From Naumovozyma dairenensis CBS 421 (lineage: Eukaryota > Ascomycota > Saccharomycetes > Saccharomycetales > Saccharomycetaceae), in contig NC_016487.1 in assembly GCF_000227115.2 (NCBI RefSeq), positions 1 through 64,000 of the forward strand: DNA of 64,000 nt, in the 5' to 3' direction. Within the stretch, counting starts at the first letter, position 1. The number at the start of each line of letters is the position of its first letter. Under the pieces are notes generated by a model that saw only the letters and a list, made by a program, of their open reading frames with translations, was not told where the DNA came from and did no database searches. Below, piece after piece: positions 62,870-64,000 of this stretch. The position numbers and the translations under genes were made by a program.

Positions 62870-63799
62870 ATGACCAATAACGTAGAGAATGTGTTGGGTT
62901 TAATTTATGTTATATCATGGTCAATTTCCATGTATCCACCAATATTTACAAACTGGAAATTGAAATCATCAAAGGCAATATCAGTCGATTTTGTAATCTT
63001 AAATACATTCGGTTACTTTTATTTATCATGTTCATATTTTTTACAATACTATTGTTGGACAGATAAAATCGAGAATGATGACAAACCAAAGATAGAAAAA
63101 CCAATCATTTCAACGTTCGACCTTTGGTATTGTCTTCATGGTTTCGTATTGAATTTGATCCTCTTAAGTCAAATAAAATTAAGTCATCCGAAGTGGAAAT
63201 TATGGAATTTTCATAATGACTACCCTTCTACAATGTCTTCCTCTTCCTCGGCAACAAAGAAATATTATTCCTCATCGTCAGCATCATTTGCAATGAAAAG
63301 GCAAATGAAAACCATTTATTATAGATTATTAGTATTATCAATCGGGTTATTCATTATATTCTCAATCAATCTTCAATTAAATAACAGAAACTTTGGGGGA
63401 TTAACCAATTCAAATTTACTAGATTATTGTAATAACCTTTTCATTTTGAAAATTTCCATGTCATTGATAAAATATTTCCCACAAATGTTACATAATTTTG
63501 AAAGGAAATCAACTTTTGGCTTTTCAATAGATGGTGTATTATTAGATACTACTGGTAGTATTGCCTCCTTATGTCAATTATTTATTCAATTAAATAAAAT
63601 TGACAGTCAAACAAATGGAGATACATTATCGTTCACTGGTGCTATAATGGCAAATTTCGGGAAAATTGGTCTTTCCTTAGTAACTTTAACCTTTAATTTT
63701 ATATTCTTATCACAATGGTTTATTTATAAATCAAATGATGACCAATCGACATTGTGGAAAAAAAAATCAGATAATAAATCAAAAGAATTACCAATATAA
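62870..63799 (+). CDS. ERS1: Cystinosin-family PQ-loop protein Ers1
   Basis: This 309-aa seven-helix membrane protein compares with 260 in S. cerevisiae. Two PQ-loop-type motifs are visible: SMYPPIFTNWKLKSS near 20-34 (PP in place of PQ) and IKYFPQMLHNFERKST near 201-216. A Ser-rich cytosolic loop (about 122-145, SSSSSATKKYYSSSSAS) accounts for part of the extra length. Ers1 is the yeast homologue of human cystinosin, the lysosomal cystine exporter, and is associated with the vacuole/endosome and the Meh1/Ego1 system. Its place beside EGO2 matches S. cerevisiae YCR075C/YCR075W-A. The start is an ATG. Confidence 0.9.
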   Translation: MTNNVENVLGLIYVISWSISMYPPIFTNWKLKSSKAISVDFVILNTFGYFYLSCSYFLQYYCWTDKIENDDKPKIEKPIISTFDLWYCLHGFVLNLILLSQIKLSHPKWKLWNFHNDYPSTMSSSSSATKKYYSSSSASFAMKRQMKTIYYRLLVLSIGLFIIFSINLQLNNRNFGGLTNSNLLDYCNNLFILKISMSLIKYFPQMLHNFERKSTFGFSIDGVLLDTTGSIASLCQLFIQLNKIDSQTNGDTLSFTGAIMANFGKIGLSLVTLTFNFIFLSQWFIYKSNDDQSTLWKKKSDNKSKELPI

Positions 63800-64000
63800 T
63801 AAAATAATTTACTAAATTGATCAAAAAACAACAACAACATATATTCTCAGCTTCATGCAATCAATACACATTCATTATAATCTATGTAGAGATCTATAGA
63901 AAATACGGAGCCTTCACGAATATATCTCCATAACTTTTTTTGATGGACTTTTCTATATAAAGCAGAGTGACATATCAAAGTTTAGGGTTAAACTTACTTA
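63800..64000. other. ERS1 downstream region
   Basis: Two hundred AT-rich bases run to the window edge. No gene start is visible within them. Confidence 0.4.

Noticed and set aside
1..64000. CRISPR arrays, rRNA genes, riboswitches or bacterial-type operons
   Set aside because: None was seen, and none is expected in a yeast nuclear chromosome segment.

Overview
This is an AT-rich, almost intron-free window from a budding yeast of the family Saccharomycetaceae, probably a post-whole-genome-duplication species of the Kazachstania/Naumovozyma type. I cannot name the species. The call rests on recognisable orthologues of Saccharomyces cerevisiae chromosome III right-arm genes in nearly the same order, a Y'-type subtelomeric helicase, a FIG2-type mating agglutinin, and short genes separated by AT-rich spacers.

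Layout. Positions 1-12.6 kb are subtelomeric in character. There is a diverged tandem repeat with no genes (1-2.2 kb), then a Y'/YRF1-like helicase reading leftwards, whose Walker A lysine is replaced by glutamate. Next come an interrupted K1-like killer-toxin-type gene, a gene-poor stretch with degenerate inverted repeats, and one unrecognised 315-aa gene. From 12.6 kb the conserved chromosome begins with the vacuolar amino-acid transporter AVT2. From 15.5 kb it is a dense block: PAT1(-), ARC35(-), PTC6(+), SRB8(+), AHC2(+), TRX3(+), CSM1(+), YCR087C-A(-), ABP1(+), FIG2(+), YCR090C(-), KIN82/FPK1(+), MSH3(-), CDC39(+), CDC50(+), OCA4(-). It ends with FUB1(+), EGO2(-) and ERS1(+).

As I recall S. 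cerevisiae gene order, PAT1 to OCA4 follows YCR077C to YCR095C, but FUB1-EGO2-ERS1 (YCR076C to YCR075C) adjoins OCA4 instead of PAT1. One inversion of the PAT1-OCA4 segment explains this. ARC35 (chromosome XIV in S. cerevisiae) is interleaved and TUP1 is missing, which fits differential gene loss after genome duplication.

The genes do not form one pathway. They cover mRNA decay (PAT1, CDC39), transcription (SRB8, AHC2), actin (ARC35, ABP1), membrane asymmetry (KIN82 and CDC50 act on the same flippase system), mating (FIG2), mismatch repair (MSH3), mitochondria (PTC6, TRX3), the proteasome (FUB1) and vacuole/TORC1 (EGO2, ERS1, AVT2).

The most useful anomalies are three orthologues (YCR087C-A, KIN82, EGO2), each broken by what looks like one missing A in an A-run. 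Others are the Walker A substitution, the in-frame stop in the killer-like gene, a CQPC active site in TRX3, and the inversion junction. I found no convincing previously undescribed multi-gene system.
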